From NCBI GenBank assembly GCA_947625775.1, contig CANQPM010000006.1:62001-126000 (forward strand): DNA of 64,000 nucleotides, read 5' to 3'. A model generated the notes under the pieces. That model was given only the letters and a program-made list of their open reading frames with translations. It had not been told where the DNA came from and searched no databases. Positions 1 to 10,273 of the stretch are shown one piece after another. The position numbers and the translations under genes are program-made. How positions within the stretch are numbered: the stretch's first letter is position 1; each line of letters starts with the position of its first letter. The stretch is from an uncultured Lachnospiraceae bacterium. Lineage in GTDB: Bacteria; Bacillota; Clostridia; Lachnospirales; Lachnospiraceae.

Positions 1-1
1 T

Positions 2-973
2 GACCATATCCAAGGACATGGGACATATCTTATGCAGGTATTAGGAGTTTTTATGACATCGGGCGGCGGAAGCGCTGGTTATATTGGCGGCGATATGCCG
101 TTAGCGGTAGGCTTTGCGCTGATAGCTGGGCTTGCGGTGTTTTGGGGTTGCTGTATTAAAAAATATGAGTGGGGCTTGGATAATAAGCTTATCAAATTTG
201 GGGTCATATGTTCTGAATTTGCGGTGACTTCCATAATATTGTCTCTCAGGATATTTCCTTGGGACAGTTTGTGGAGCATAAATCTGGGGATAGCAAAAAT
301 TTTCTGCAGAGTACAGTTCCCATGGCGGTATCTGTCTATGGCGACGGTTTTCTGCCTGTATGCATCAATCATAGGCATAAAGCTGCTTGGAGAGCATAAG
401 CCGAATTGGAAAAATGCTGTTTGCGGTTTTATGGTAATATGTACGCTAATTATTGTGGGCGATTTTTATATGAATTTTGCGAATGGTACGGGAACTGTTG
501 TAAGCTGCATGAATACTGATTTAACTAATCTTGGCGGCGGCGGTGAGTATCTTCCTTTAAACACGGCATATGATGTCGTATCAGAGGATGACTTGTTTTC
601 AAGGCGTATCATAACAGATGAATCATGTGTGACAGTTACGGATTATGACTATACGGACGGCGTTACGACTTTCTGGTGCAGTAATGCCTCTGATGATGAA
701 AAGACGGTAGAAATTCCGCTGCTCAACTATGACAACTATCATGCATACGCGCTGAATGGCGGCGAAGAACTTTCTATATCAAATGGCTGGAATAATTATG
801 TAAATGTAGTTGTGAAGCCTCATTATGAAGGAATGATAAAGGTGCAGTATGAAATACCTGTTTTGTGGAAGGTTTCATATATTGTTTCCGTGCTTGTGGC
901 ATTGAGCATGATAGCAGGTGTTATTTATGAAAAACGAAAAGGGGCAGGCATAGTGAACCTGCGGAGGGAATAA
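2..973 (+). CDS. C-terminal part of a large polytopic membrane protein (PF10131/YfhO-like), cut by window edge
   Basis: The reading frame is open back to base 2, so the gene begins upstream; the first ATG in the window (base 32) is internal. The visible part has several hydrophobic spans, the FPWRYL-type motif at about base 320 seen in 6-pyruvoyl-tetrahydropterin-synthase-related membrane proteins (PF10131), then roughly 130 residues of polar, beta-rich, probably extracytoplasmic sequence, and a last membrane span before a basic tail. Members are suspected GT-C-type glycosyltransferases or glycan-processing proteins, but no biochemistry is implied by the sequence. It overlaps the next gene by one base (TAATG), suggesting translational coupling. 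The 5' part, where GT-C catalytic residues would lie, is not visible. Confidence 0.7.
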   Translation, partial: DHIQGHGTYLMQVLGVFMTSGGGSAGYIGGDMPLAVGFALIAGLAVFWGCCIKKYEWGLDNKLIKFGVICSEFAVTSIILSLRIFPWDSLWSINLGIAKIFCRVQFPWRYLSMATVFCLYASIIGIKLLGEHKPNWKNAVCGFMVICTLIIVGDFYMNFANGTGTVVSCMNTDLTNLGGGGEYLPLNTAYDVVSEDDLFSRRIITDESCVTVTDYDYTDGVTTFWCSNASDDEKTVEIPLLNYDNYHAYALNGGEELSISNGWNNYVNVVVKPHYEGMIKVQYEIPVLWKVSYIVSVLVALSMIAGVIYEKRKGAGIVNLRRE

Positions 974-1923
974 TGGTATATGATTGTTTTCAGTTCTTTA
1001 ATGAGCTGGATATACTGAAAATACGATTAAATGTATTAAATGACGTTGTTGACAGGTTTGTGATAAGCGAGGCGACAGAAACATTTTCGGGCATAAAAAA
1101 GCCGCTTTATTATGAAGAAAACAAGGAAATGTTTGCTGAATTTGCGGACAAGATTATACATGTGGTTGTGGAGGACACGCCTGAGGGCGGCACGCATGAG
1201 CGGGACACCTTCCAGAAAAATGCCGTGACGAGAGGGCTTGCAGGCTGTACTGATGATGACGTGATAATTTTCAGCGATTTGGACGAGATACCTAATCCTG
1301 AAAAAATCCGTGAAATTTTGGGGAATTTTCGGGAGGACAGGATTTACCACTTTGCACAGAGGCTTTTTTACTGTTACTTAAATATGGAGGAGGTTTCAGG
1401 GAATCTCTTGTCCTATGCGGGAGAGTTTGAGGGCGTGGAGCGTAAAAAATGGATAGGCACAAAGATGTTAAGCTATAAGCTTTTGCGTGAGCAGAATCTG
1501 CTTTTAGGCGAGCTGCGTTTTCCTGAGCGCAAGGAGATTGGCATACGCGTGGACGATGGAGGCTGGCATTTTGGCTATATGGGCGGACACGGCGAGAAGG
1601 ATATACGCAAGCGCGTGCAGGAAAAGGTAGTTTCCGCGGCGCATCAGGAGTATAATTCGCGTCATGTGATGTCGCAGGTTACAGACCAGATTAAAGACGG
1701 CAAGGACATATTCGGCAGAAACGCGCAGTTTGTAAGATGCGAGATAGATGAAACATTTCCGAAATATATAAGAGAACACCAAGAGGAGCTGGATTTTCTT
1801 ATAATGCATGAGGAAAGCGCGGCAGTAAAGGGAATGCGGCAGGTAAAAAGAACAATAAAAAACACTTGTTACGAAATGGCTGTGGCAGTTAAACGCATGA
1901 TTTTAAAGACGATAAGAAAATGA
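973..1923 (+). CDS. GT17-family glycosyltransferase (beta-1,4-GlcNAc transferase III-like)
   Basis: A 316-residue protein without membrane spans that matches glycosyltransferase family 17, whose best-known member is the eukaryotic bisecting N-acetylglucosaminyltransferase III. The N-terminus has the family pattern of an early YDCFQFFNELDIL block, SEATETFSG at about residue 32, and an acidic DLDE (residues 102-105) expected to hold the metal-nucleotide. A GGWHFGYMGG block lies near residue 195. The ATG overlaps the upstream stop (TAATG) with a GGAGGG ribosome site just before. It probably adds one sugar, perhaps GlcNAc, to the glycan assembled by this locus; donor and acceptor are inference. 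Confidence 0.85.
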   Translation: MVYDCFQFFNELDILKIRLNVLNDVVDRFVISEATETFSGIKKPLYYEENKEMFAEFADKIIHVVVEDTPEGGTHERDTFQKNAVTRGLAGCTDDDVIIFSDLDEIPNPEKIREILGNFREDRIYHFAQRLFYCYLNMEEVSGNLLSYAGEFEGVERKKWIGTKMLSYKLLREQNLLLGELRFPERKEIGIRVDDGGWHFGYMGGHGEKDIRKRVQEKVVSAAHQEYNSRHVMSQVTDQIKDGKDIFGRNAQFVRCEIDETFPKYIREHQEELDFLIMHEESAAVKGMRQVKRTIKNTCYEMAVAVKRMILKTIRK

Positions 1924-1943
1924 GAAGGACAACGTAAAACATT

Positions 1944-2906
1944 ATGGAAACAAAAAAGCCAGTCAAGGTATCAGTCTGCGTGCCGTCATATAACAATGCC
2001 GATGAAGTTAAACGGCTGATGGATTCGGTTGTTATGCAGGAGTATAAGGACTATGAGGTAAATATATCCGATGATTCCACAAATGATGAGATTGCAGAGC
2101 TTGTCAGGGAATATTCGGGAGTGCGCTTAAACTATGTTCACAATCAAAAGCCGCTCGGGCATATCTTTAACTGGAACGCGGCAATCAAAATGGCAAAAGG
2201 CGAATACATCAAGATAATGTTCAGCGATGACTGGTTTACGGATAAGGACAGCCTTGGAAAGTTTGCGGCTATGCTCGACGATGCGCCAGAGGCTTTGCTT
2301 GCGTTTTCGGGCAGCAGGCAGGTGATGCTTTGCAGGCAGGCGGGGGAAAATGTGCAGCATGTTACAAGCGAGCATAAGCTTTCGTCATATGACAGATATG
2401 CCTCCGCGGATTATATAGCGGGTTTAAGGCAGGATTACAGGCGGCTCTTTTTAAGCAATCAGATAGGCGCGCCGAGCGCTACGATATACCGCCGAGGTGC
2501 TAAGCTAGTGCTTTTTGACGAACAGAGCAATTGGGCGTCTGATATGTTTTTGTATTTTGATTTGCTGCAAAATAACAGTAATTTTGCATATACGCGTGAG
2601 CCGCTGATAGCGATTGGCGTACATGAAAACCAATATACGGAGAGCTTTTCGGAGAAGGATATGCGGATATATAACGACTATAGGTATATGTATATCAAAT
2701 ACGGCTTAAGCAAATCACGTGAGTGCAGGGAATATTTTGCTGAGAAATTTATTGTTAAATACAAAAAAGGGCTGAAAGAGGCAAGGGCGCTTGGTATAGA
2801 TGCGGGCGTATATTTGAAAAAATGCCTTGGGGAGCTGCGTGACAGCGCAGGATGTTTTTTACGGCACAGATTATCAAGACTTGGCAAAGGCGGTAAAAAG
2901 AATTAA
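1944..2906 (+). CDS. Glycosyltransferase family 2
   Basis: A 320-residue GT-A-fold inverting glycosyltransferase. The nucleotide-binding opening VSVCVPSYNN is at residues 9-18, the first acidic pair in SDDS at 42-45, and the DXD-equivalent FSDDW at 93-97. The C-terminus is basic and lacks obvious membrane spans. The ribosome site (AAGGAC) is rather far (about 15 bases) from the ATG, so expression may depend on the upstream gene. Substrate unknown. Confidence 0.85.
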   Translation: METKKPVKVSVCVPSYNNADEVKRLMDSVVMQEYKDYEVNISDDSTNDEIAELVREYSGVRLNYVHNQKPLGHIFNWNAAIKMAKGEYIKIMFSDDWFTDKDSLGKFAAMLDDAPEALLAFSGSRQVMLCRQAGENVQHVTSEHKLSSYDRYASADYIAGLRQDYRRLFLSNQIGAPSATIYRRGAKLVLFDEQSNWASDMFLYFDLLQNNSNFAYTREPLIAIGVHENQYTESFSEKDMRIYNDYRYMYIKYGLSKSRECREYFAEKFIVKYKKGLKEARALGIDAGVYLKKCLGELRDSAGCFLRHRLSRLGKGGKKN

Positions 2907-2907
2907 A

Positions 2908-4092
2908 ATGGAAGATAAGTTAAAGGCAATTGGAAACGCCTGTTTTTGGACAGCGGTTATTATTGAACTAATTGTTGTAATCATTGATAAAAGCGCATAT
3001 ATAAATCCATATGAAGGCATTATTTTCAGGATTACATTTTTGCTGTTTTGCGTAAAAGTTTTTACGACAAAATATTCGCGTCGCGAGTGGCTTTGTATGG
3101 CAATAGTCGGGCTGATTGTGGTTATATCATATTTTGTTAATGAGCGTGATGAGGCCGTGCGGGCTGCAATGTTTGTATTTGCCTGTAAGGATGTGCCGAT
3201 AAAAAGGCTTTTGAAGATTGTATTGGCAGTGACTTTGACAGGCACGATAGTGCTTTTTGCCTTATCTGTGGCTGGAATTTATGGAGAGCTTACAGTAACC
3301 GCTAATTTTGGGCGAGGCCCATTTCCAGGCATAATTGAGACAAGATACTGTTTTGGAATGGGGCATCCAAACGCATTTCAGTGTATGATATTTATGATGA
3401 GCACAGTCGCACTGTATTTATGGGCGGATAAAATGAGATGGTATCATTTTATTGCAGTCGTGGCGGCAAATTATATTATGTTTATTTTTACTGATTCAAA
3501 TACGGCGATGCTTGTTATTTTGGCAGTAGTATTCGGCATCGCGCTGCTTAGATATTGTGAGAAGCTGCGGAATGGAAAGGCAGTATATATCATGGGGGCT
3601 TTGCTGGTATTGTCGGTTGTTGTGTTTTCAGCCGTGGGTTCACATATAGGGATAGAGACTCCGTTTATGTATAGCTTGGATCAGGTTTTAAATGGACGAT
3701 TCCAATATGCGCATCAAATTGAAAACGCCAGAATGGAGAATTGGCATTTGTTCGCCGCACCCGAAAACCAAGAATATTTTGACCAAGGATTTATCAGATT
3801 GTTTTACTGGTATGGCATCATTCCAGGCATAGTTTATGTATTAGGAAATTTATATCTCATATATCAAAGCTGGCTGAAAAAGGATTACTGCCTGCTGGTA
3901 ATAGTTGTAGGGTATGCCGTTTTTTCCATAATGGAGGCTCATTTAATTTCAGTATATCTGCTAAGGAATTATCTGCTGGTATGGCTGGGGTATTATTGCT
4001 TTCAGCCTGTTACGCAAAATCAGAATGCCCCTTGCGGGGGATATTTGTGGCAGCTGCCGCAGATGCTTGTAAAAGGAGCTGATTTTCAATGA
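2908..4092 (+). CDS. O-antigen polymerase/ligase-like membrane protein (Wzy-type)
   Basis: A 394-residue protein with about ten hydrophobic spans and a large extracytoplasmic loop late in the chain (residues 260-310), the usual outline of Wzy polymerases and O-antigen ligases. The GMGHPNAFQ segment near residue 150 resembles the conserved histidine-containing loop of Wzy-like proteins from Gram-positive capsule loci. I chose ATG 2908 rather than the TTG at 2827 because the longer form would overlap the preceding gene by 80 bases and adds polar sequence ahead of the first span. It ends in an ATGA overlap with the next gene. Likely polymerises lipid-linked repeat units outside the membrane. Confidence 0.7.
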   Translation: MEDKLKAIGNACFWTAVIIELIVVIIDKSAYINPYEGIIFRITFLLFCVKVFTTKYSRREWLCMAIVGLIVVISYFVNERDEAVRAAMFVFACKDVPIKRLLKIVLAVTLTGTIVLFALSVAGIYGELTVTANFGRGPFPGIIETRYCFGMGHPNAFQCMIFMMSTVALYLWADKMRWYHFIAVVAANYIMFIFTDSNTAMLVILAVVFGIALLRYCEKLRNGKAVYIMGALLVLSVVVFSAVGSHIGIETPFMYSLDQVLNGRFQYAHQIENARMENWHLFAAPENQEYFDQGFIRLFYWYGIIPGIVYVLGNLYLIYQSWLKKDYCLLVIVVGYAVFSIMEAHLISVYLLRNYLLVWLGYYCFQPVTQNQNAPCGGYLWQLPQMLVKGADFQ

Positions 4093-4910
4093 AGCTTGTT
4101 ACAGTTATAGTGATTTCATACTGTTCATCAGATACAATCACAGAAACCCTTGACAGCATAAAAGCCCAGACATATAAAAACATAGAGCTGATTATAGCAG
4201 ACGACTGTTCAATGGATAATTCAGTGCAGACAGCGAAGGATTGGATTGCACATAACGGCAAACAGCTTTACGCGGTCAGGCTTGTCACAGCTCCGCAGAA
4301 TGGGGGAATACCGTCTAACATAAACAGAGCGTTGAAATTGGCGGCAGGAGAGTATCTAAAAATTATAGCAGCTGATGATTATATGGCTCCTGAGGCGATA
4401 GAGGAGTATGTAAGCTTTTGTGAAGAAAATCCAAGGGCAGTCCCAATTGCAAAGGTAAAGCTGTTTGGCAGCGAAAATGCAGATTTTGCGCCGATTCAAA
4501 AATACTGTAACAATTGTTATGAATTTGCACAAAAGGATTACAGGGAACAGTATAGCATGCTTTTGAAGCAAAACCGAATTGTGGCGCCATCGGGCTCGTT
4601 TTATCCTATGGAGGCAGTAAAGGCGGTCGGCGGATATGATGAAAATTACCGTTGGTTTGAGGATTATCCTATGAATTTGAAGGTAATGCATCTCGGATAC
4701 CGCTGCGGATTTATTGATAAAGAGCTTGTCTTCTACAGAATATCGGATAAGTCAATAACTGCGTCAAGCATGGACAGGCTGAAAAAAACAGAAGCGAAGC
4801 TGTTCTTCAGGCTTAAGCTATGGTATATGCTTCAAAATGGCATGGGCTGGGAGGCAGTGAAACAGTCAAGGGCATGGATTAAAATTTTGTTAAAAAGGAA
4901 TCGGTATTAA
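4089..4910 (+). CDS. Glycosyltransferase family 2
   Basis: A 273-residue GT-A protein. VTVIVISYCSS opens the fold, ADDCS (residues 37-41) and AADDY (about 96-100) supply the acidic nucleotide/metal-binding residues, and a basic, amphipathic tail suggests membrane association. Coupled to both neighbours: ATGA overlap upstream and TAATG overlap downstream. An AAGGAG ribosome site sits 10 bases before the ATG. The GGYDENYRWFEDYPM segment near residue 185 is the usual acceptor-side loop of capsule GT2 enzymes. Confidence 0.85.
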   Translation: MKLVTVIVISYCSSDTITETLDSIKAQTYKNIELIIADDCSMDNSVQTAKDWIAHNGKQLYAVRLVTAPQNGGIPSNINRALKLAAGEYLKIIAADDYMAPEAIEEYVSFCEENPRAVPIAKVKLFGSENADFAPIQKYCNNCYEFAQKDYREQYSMLLKQNRIVAPSGSFYPMEAVKAVGGYDENYRWFEDYPMNLKVMHLGYRCGFIDKELVFYRISDKSITASSMDRLKKTEAKLFFRLKLWYMLQNGMGWEAVKQSRAWIKILLKRNRY

Positions 4911-6118
4911 TGAATATTCTTATAATACCTGCGTTTTTTCAGACAAAGCAGCGTCCTACGCTTGGAAGCTTTTTTGGGGAACAGGCTTTGGCATTGAAGG
5001 AAGCAGGGCATGATGTAGCTGTTTTGTACTGTGACACTTACTCGGTGAAATGCATAAAAGATTATATTGGCTACAGTGAAAAAGGTATGGAAAATATACA
5101 GGGCATAAGCATATATCGCAAGCGCGTATTTTGCCCGCTAAAGCATGGAATAGAAGGTCATAGGGATGCATTTTCAAATGCTGTTTTGGAACTGTATGAT
5201 AAATATGCGTCAGAAGGAAAAAAAGCAGACGTTATCCATGCGCATTGCTGTGTGTGGGCGGGATACGCTGCAATGAAGCTGTCGGAAAAAACAAAAATAC
5301 CATATGTTATCACTGAACATGCGACGCTTTTTCAGCTTCATAAGGATAAAATCAAGGGCAAAAACAGAGAGTGCATATCAGATGCGTTTAGGAAGGCGGC
5401 GCGGATAGTATGCGTAAGCAGGGCTTTTGGTGAACTTATTAGGGAGTATTCTGACAATATAGAAATTATTGGAAACGTAGTAGACTGTAAAAGATTTTGC
5501 ATACAGAAAGAACATGAAACAAAATATAAAAATAACAAATGTTCTTTTTTGGCAGTATGTTATATGGGCGACGAGGCGCAGCTGCATAAAAAAGGTATCG
5601 ATTTGTTGCTGGAAGCTTGGGCTGAAATAGCCGAAAAATATCCAAATGCAAAATTAATTATCGGCGGAGGTGGAAAAGCGTCTGAAAAAGTAGTAGAATG
5701 GATAAATAGGTATAATATTTCAGACAGCGTTGAGCTTATCGGCGCATTAAGCCGTGATGAGGTGGCAATGCAGATGCAGCAATGTGACTGTTTTGCGCTG
5801 CCGAGCAGATACGAGACTTTTGGAGTCGTATATATTGAGGCAATGGCATGCGGAAAGCCTGTTATAGCTGCTGCGAATGGCGGACCTGATGATTTTGTCA
5901 AGGATTTTAACGGTATTCTTATAAAGCCGGAGGATAAGGACGAGCTTGTCAGCGCAATGGAAAAGATGATAAATGTACTGGGTGAGCCAGATGCGGCATA
6001 TCAGCCTGAAAAAATCGCGGCGTATGTCAGGGAAAATTTTTCCAGCGAGGCGATAGCGCAGAAGCTTGAAGAATTGTATTCGGGCTTAGTTGGAAACTGC
6101 CGTGAAGGAAGCTGTTAA
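4910..6118 (+). CDS. Glycosyltransferase family 4
   Basis: A 402-residue GT-B-fold retaining glycosyltransferase. The N-terminal half has the PTLGSFFGEQALAL acceptor-domain motif and HAHCCVWAGYAA. The C-terminal half carries LPSRYETFGVVYIEAMACG with the E-x7-E donor-site signature around residue 300. No membrane spans. Its start overlaps the previous stop (TAATG). The family transfers sugars from NDP donors to lipid-linked acceptors on the cytoplasmic face. Confidence 0.85.
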   Translation: MNILIIPAFFQTKQRPTLGSFFGEQALALKEAGHDVAVLYCDTYSVKCIKDYIGYSEKGMENIQGISIYRKRVFCPLKHGIEGHRDAFSNAVLELYDKYASEGKKADVIHAHCCVWAGYAAMKLSEKTKIPYVITEHATLFQLHKDKIKGKNRECISDAFRKAARIVCVSRAFGELIREYSDNIEIIGNVVDCKRFCIQKEHETKYKNNKCSFLAVCYMGDEAQLHKKGIDLLLEAWAEIAEKYPNAKLIIGGGGKASEKVVEWINRYNISDSVELIGALSRDEVAMQMQQCDCFALPSRYETFGVVYIEAMACGKPVIAAANGGPDDFVKDFNGILIKPEDKDELVSAMEKMINVLGEPDAAYQPEKIAAYVRENFSSEAIAQKLEELYSGLVGNCREGSC

Positions 6119-6188
6119 GCGGGGCTGTAAGGCGCGTTTTTACGGGCAGGAGAAGGAATATAAATTGATTTGTGAATAAACGGAGCAG

Positions 6189-6920
6189 ATGATGTGCGGA
6201 ATTTTAGTTTCAATATTGACGCCTTGTTATAACAGCGCAGAAACAATAGAAAAGACATTGGAATGTATCGAAAAACAGACTTATACAAATATTGAATATA
6301 TAATAATAGACGGAGGCTCGACGGACGGCACTCTGGAGATAATTGACCGCCATAGAAGCCGCCTTCCAGAAAAGCTTACTGTCATATCGGAGAATGACAA
6401 CGGCATCTATGATGCGATGAACAAGGGCATACGGCTTGCCAATGGAGAGCTTATTGGCATAGTGAACAGTGATGACTGGTATGAGTATGATACTGTCGAG
6501 CAGGCGGTAACACATCGCAATAATAAAAAATATCAGGTAATTTATGGCATGCAGCGAAATTTCTTAAATGGAAAGGAAAGATCGGTATTCATCAACAGCC
6601 ACGAATTTTTGCCAGAACTGATGATAACCCATTCCACCTGTTTTGTGACTAAGGCAACGTATGATGACTTTGGCGTTTTTAACTTAAAATACCGTTCATC
6701 TGCCGATTTGGAGCTGATGCTGAGATTACGCGATGCAAAAGAGGTGGCATTTACGCCTGTTATGCGGGTGATGTCGAATTTTCAGCTCGGCGGAATGTCA
6801 AGCAGCCAGAAGGGGGTACGTGAAACCGCCAAAATTCGATATGAGCATGGCTATATGTCGCGGAAAAGGTATTATTTTACGATTGTAAAAAGCCATATTT
6901 ATGAATGGCTGCAAAAGTAA
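6189..6920 (+). CDS. Glycosyltransferase family 2 (WcaA/colanic-acid type)
   Basis: A short 243-residue GT2. VSILTPCYNSAETIEKTL opens the domain, IIDGGSTDGTLEII and VNSDDWY are the nucleotide-binding motifs, typical of the group that includes colanic-acid and PGL-type transferases. Two ATG codons in tandem follow a GGAG site. The 70 bases before it hold no recognisable signal. Confidence 0.85.
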   Translation: MMCGILVSILTPCYNSAETIEKTLECIEKQTYTNIEYIIIDGGSTDGTLEIIDRHRSRLPEKLTVISENDNGIYDAMNKGIRLANGELIGIVNSDDWYEYDTVEQAVTHRNNKKYQVIYGMQRNFLNGKERSVFINSHEFLPELMITHSTCFVTKATYDDFGVFNLKYRSSADLELMLRLRDAKEVAFTPVMRVMSNFQLGGMSSSQKGVRETAKIRYEHGYMSRKRYYFTIVKSHIYEWLQK

Positions 6921-6982
6921 ACAGTTTGCCCAAAGCCGTCGTGCAATGTGTGGGCGGTTGAAGAAGAGGTGAGAAAGGGTGT

Positions 6983-7885
6983 ATGTGCATTAAAGAAAAA
7001 GAAAAATTAAATATTATACGTATCAGCGATGGACTTGGCAATCAAATGTTTCAATATGCGTTTGGTTATGGGATGTACAGAAAGACAGGGCGGGGAATGG
7101 TCGTAGACCCTATGTATTCTGGTCAATTGCGTCATTATCAATTAGAGTGTTTTAAAATTGATTTTTCAAAGAGATTTGTCGGGAAAAGAACAGACAATGT
7201 TTTAGGTTTGGGTTCTCGAAATTCCGCTCCTTTTCGTTTAAAATACAGGGAATACAAGACAAAATGCGAACGCCTTGAGGTTGTAAAAGAAGCGTCTCCG
7301 ATGAAATATGATGAAAGTATATACTTGAGCAGTGCAGCGTATTATGTTGGTTTCTGGCAGTCATACAGATATTTTGATGAATATTATGATGATATAAAAA
7401 GACAATTTCAGCCAAAATATTCTTTAAGTCTACAGGGAAAAAACTATTTGAAAAGCATAGAAAGTGAATTGCAAAATGGCATGGAAACAGTTTCTCTTCA
7501 TGTTCGAAGGACAGACTATAACAGAATAAAAAATAATGTATGTTTAGGCATTCAATTTTATAAGCAGGCGTTGGAATGTATGCGGAATAAGATTGGCGAA
7601 TTTTCATTGTATATTTTTACGGATGATAAGGAATTTGTGAAGCAAAATTTTCATTTTATTGACTATGTTTTAATTGAAGGGATAAGTGATTTAGAGGAAT
7701 TTGCCTTAATGCAGAAATGTCGGAATCATATTATAGCAAACAGCACATATAGTTGGTGGGGAGCATATCTTGCTGATGATAAAGGAGGGTGCGTGTATGC
7801 GCCATTGACAGATATGTGGACAGGGCAATTTTACCTGCCTCAATGGAATAAGATTGAAACGCAGGTAGGATATTCAAACTGGTAA
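6983..7885 (+). CDS. Alpha-1,2-fucosyltransferase (GT11)
   Basis: A 300-residue enzyme with the three hallmarks of family GT11: [13 protein letters not shown] at residues 16-28, the HVRRTDY box (about 173-179, the GDP-fucose-binding HxRRxDY motif) and [11 protein letters not shown] near residue 254. Bacterial members transfer L-fucose from GDP-fucose to galactose-type acceptors. No GDP-fucose synthesis genes (gmd, fcl) are in the window, so the donor must be made elsewhere. The gene follows an AGGTG/AAAGG ribosome site and is more AT-rich than its flanks, consistent with separate acquisition. Confidence 0.9.
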   Translation: MCIKEKEKLNIIRISDGLGNQMFQYAFGYGMYRKTGRGMVVDPMYSGQLRHYQLECFKIDFSKRFVGKRTDNVLGLGSRNSAPFRLKYREYKTKCERLEVVKEASPMKYDESIYLSSAAYYVGFWQSYRYFDEYYDDIKRQFQPKYSLSLQGKNYLKSIESELQNGMETVSLHVRRTDYNRIKNNVCLGIQFYKQALECMRNKIGEFSLYIFTDDKEFVKQNFHFIDYVLIEGISDLEEFALMQKCRNHIIANSTYSWWGAYLADDKGGCVYAPLTDMWTGQFYLPQWNKIETQVGYSNW

Positions 7886-7925
7886 GGCTTTGCAAAGAAG
7901 CTATTGGTTTAATGGGAGAAAGTGT

Positions 7926-9047
7926 ATGAAGCTTGGAGTAATATCGCTTAATACAGAAGCAAAAAATTTAAGCCAATATTATAACTCGCAGGCGGAGGGA
8001 CTTGCAAAGGCGCTGGCGCAAAAAGGCAATGATGTGCTTGTATATCATCTTGTCCCTGATTTGGAGAAGGAATCGGAGACACTGGAAAGAAGCGGAATAA
8101 CTGTAGAGTACCAGAAATGCAGGCACATAGGGAAACACGCCCTGCCAGACTACAGGCGTCTTGACAGCTCAAGGGAATGTTATATCGTGGCTTCTGATAA
8201 TTACATTGCCTTCGGCAGCTTTTATAAATGGTGTGCAGGAAATGGAATTGTCTGCCTGCCATATATAGGAGTAGTGCGGAGCAATAACTCATCAGCGCTG
8301 AAAAAAAGAATAGTTGACATTCTGTGCAATAACGTGCAATATTATAAGAAAGCGCCGACAGTAGTAAAGACGCCTGCGCTTGCAGAATACCTAAAAAGCA
8401 AGGGCGCTGGGAATAACATTTACACCGTTCCCGTAGGACTTGATACAGAGCTGCTGAACAGTAACTATGCAGATTATAGCATATCGGAATTAAAACGGCA
8501 GTGGGGCTACAGCGATACAGACAAGATTGTACTGTTTGTAGGGCGCATGACGGCAGAAAAGCAGCCCCTTAAAATGATAGAAATTTTTGAAAAATTATAT
8601 CAGCAGGACAAGCATTACAGGCTGCTTATGGTAGGACAGGGCGAGCTGTATGATATGGCGGCTGAAAGCATAGACCATAAAGGCTTAAGCGGCGCAGCCG
8701 TAATATATAAAAAAGTACCAAACGAAAAAATGTGGGAGCTCTACAGGCTTTCGGAATGTTATGTAAACCTGAATACTCACGAGATATTCGGAATGGCAAT
8801 CCTTGAGGCAATGTATTACGAGGGGGCGGTCATCGCGCTAAAAGCGCCTGGCCCGTCACTGATTATTGAAGATGAAGTGTCTGGATATATTTGTGATACG
8901 GAGGACATTCTCATTGAAAGGATATTAAAGGCGGACAGGAGCAAAATCGGAATAAAGGCGCAGGAGCGCGTTTTAAAAAATTTTGTGTGGGAAAAGTCGG
9001 CGGAGGATATGCTGAAAATCATAAATGAATTGCTGCGGCAGGCTTAA
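7926..9047 (+). CDS. Glycosyltransferase family 4
   Basis: A 373-residue GT-B enzyme. Start ATG 7926 is preferred over TTG 7890 because it follows a GGGAGAA ribosome site and places the Rossmann opening (MKLGVISLN) at the N-terminus. [17 protein letters not shown] marks the donor domain and [13 protein letters not shown] the E-x7-E signature. Substrate unknown. Confidence 0.85.
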   Translation: MKLGVISLNTEAKNLSQYYNSQAEGLAKALAQKGNDVLVYHLVPDLEKESETLERSGITVEYQKCRHIGKHALPDYRRLDSSRECYIVASDNYIAFGSFYKWCAGNGIVCLPYIGVVRSNNSSALKKRIVDILCNNVQYYKKAPTVVKTPALAEYLKSKGAGNNIYTVPVGLDTELLNSNYADYSISELKRQWGYSDTDKIVLFVGRMTAEKQPLKMIEIFEKLYQQDKHYRLLMVGQGELYDMAAESIDHKGLSGAAVIYKKVPNEKMWELYRLSECYVNLNTHEIFGMAILEAMYYEGAVIALKAPGPSLIIEDEVSGYICDTEDILIERILKADRSKIGIKAQERVLKNFVWEKSAEDMLKIINELLRQA

Positions 9048-9108
9048 ACGCAGCTGATAAAAAGCGTAAACATAAAAAGGTTCAGCAGAAAGCAGAGGAT
9101 TGTAAAAT

Positions 9109-10200
9109 ATGCAGATAAAAAGCAACGTACTTGACAGGCAGTTTTATATGTACCAGAGCGAATACGAGGACGCGGCGCTCAGAGTCCTGCGCTCAGGCTG
9201 GTATGTGCTTGGAAATGAGGTAAAGCAGTTTGAGGAGGAATTTGCCTCATACACAGGCAGGAAATACTGTGTAGGCTTAAATTCAGGGCTTGACGCGCTG
9301 ACAATGTCAGTCCGCGCTCTCGGCATAGGCAGGGGAGACGAGGTGATTGTACAGGCTAACACATATATAGCGACAGTGTTAGGAGTCACTGAAAATGGCG
9401 CGACGCCCGTATTTGTTGAACCTGACGAATATTTTAACATTGATGCAGACAAAATAGAGGCAGCAATAACAAACCGCACTAAAGCCATTATGATAGTCCA
9501 TCTGTACGGGCAGGCAGGCAACATGAAAAAGGCGGTTGAGACGGCGCAGAAATACAACCTTCCCATAATAGAAGACTGCGCGCAGTCCCACGGAGCCTGC
9601 TTTAACGGAAAAATGACGGGCGCTTTCGGCATATCGGGCTGCTTTAGCTTTTACCCTACAAAAAATCTTGGCGCTTTCGGCGACGCGGGTGCGATTGTGA
9701 CAGACGATGAAGAATTTGCGGACAAAATACGCATGATGCGCAACTACGGCAGCAAAGTACGCTATTACAATGAAATAGAGGGCGTAAATTCAAGGCTGGA
9801 CGAGCTGCAGGCGGCGCTTCTGAGAGTAAAGCTTTCGCATATAGATGAGCTTAATGATGAAAGGAAACGACTTGCGCAGAACTATAATGCAGGCATTAAA
9901 AACAGTAAGCTCAAGCTCCCGCAGATAAGGGAGGGCGCAGACAGCGTTTTTCACCAGTATGTCGTTCTCTGTGAAAACAGGGAGGAGTTTCAGGCGTTTT
10001 TGGAAAAGCATGGCATACAGACGCAGATACATTATCCTGTACCGCCGCATTTGGCTGAATGTTATAAGCATTTGGGACATAAAAAGGGCGATTTCCCGAT
10101 AACCGAATCGTATGCGGACAGAGTGGTAAGCCTTCCGATTTACACAGGAATGACAGAGGCTGAACAGGATTACGTGATAGATAAAATCAATATGTTTTAA
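9109..10200 (+). CDS. fdtB: DegT/DnrJ/EryC1 sugar aminotransferase, FdtB/QdtB-like
   Basis: A 363-residue PLP-dependent aminotransferase. SFYPTKNLGAFGDAG carries the Schiff-base lysine at about residue 185; EDCAQSHGA (155-163) holds the PLP-contacting aspartate. The order aminotransferase, FdtA-type ketoisomerase, N-acetyltransferase is the classic set that turns dTDP-4-keto-6-deoxyglucose into dTDP-3-acetamido-3,6-dideoxyhexose (Fuc3NAc or Qui3NAc), and the sequence fits the FdtB/QdtB branch of the family. Which hexose epimer is made cannot be read here. RmlA/RmlB for the precursor are not in the window. Confidence 0.8.
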   Translation: MQIKSNVLDRQFYMYQSEYEDAALRVLRSGWYVLGNEVKQFEEEFASYTGRKYCVGLNSGLDALTMSVRALGIGRGDEVIVQANTYIATVLGVTENGATPVFVEPDEYFNIDADKIEAAITNRTKAIMIVHLYGQAGNMKKAVETAQKYNLPIIEDCAQSHGACFNGKMTGAFGISGCFSFYPTKNLGAFGDAGAIVTDDEEFADKIRMMRNYGSKVRYYNEIEGVNSRLDELQAALLRVKLSHIDELNDERKRLAQNYNAGIKNSKLKLPQIREGADSVFHQYVVLCENREEFQAFLEKHGIQTQIHYPVPPHLAECYKHLGHKKGDFPITESYADRVVSLPIYTGMTEAEQDYVIDKINMF

Positions 10201-10273
10201 TGCATATCGGCGCAGGAGGACAGGCGTTTTGCAAGCGCTGTTTTTGAGCCGACAAGTGGTATGGGAGATTAAA

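Noticed and set aside
9144-9632. 162-residue minus-strand open frame
   Set aside because: Antisense shadow of the aminotransferase gene.
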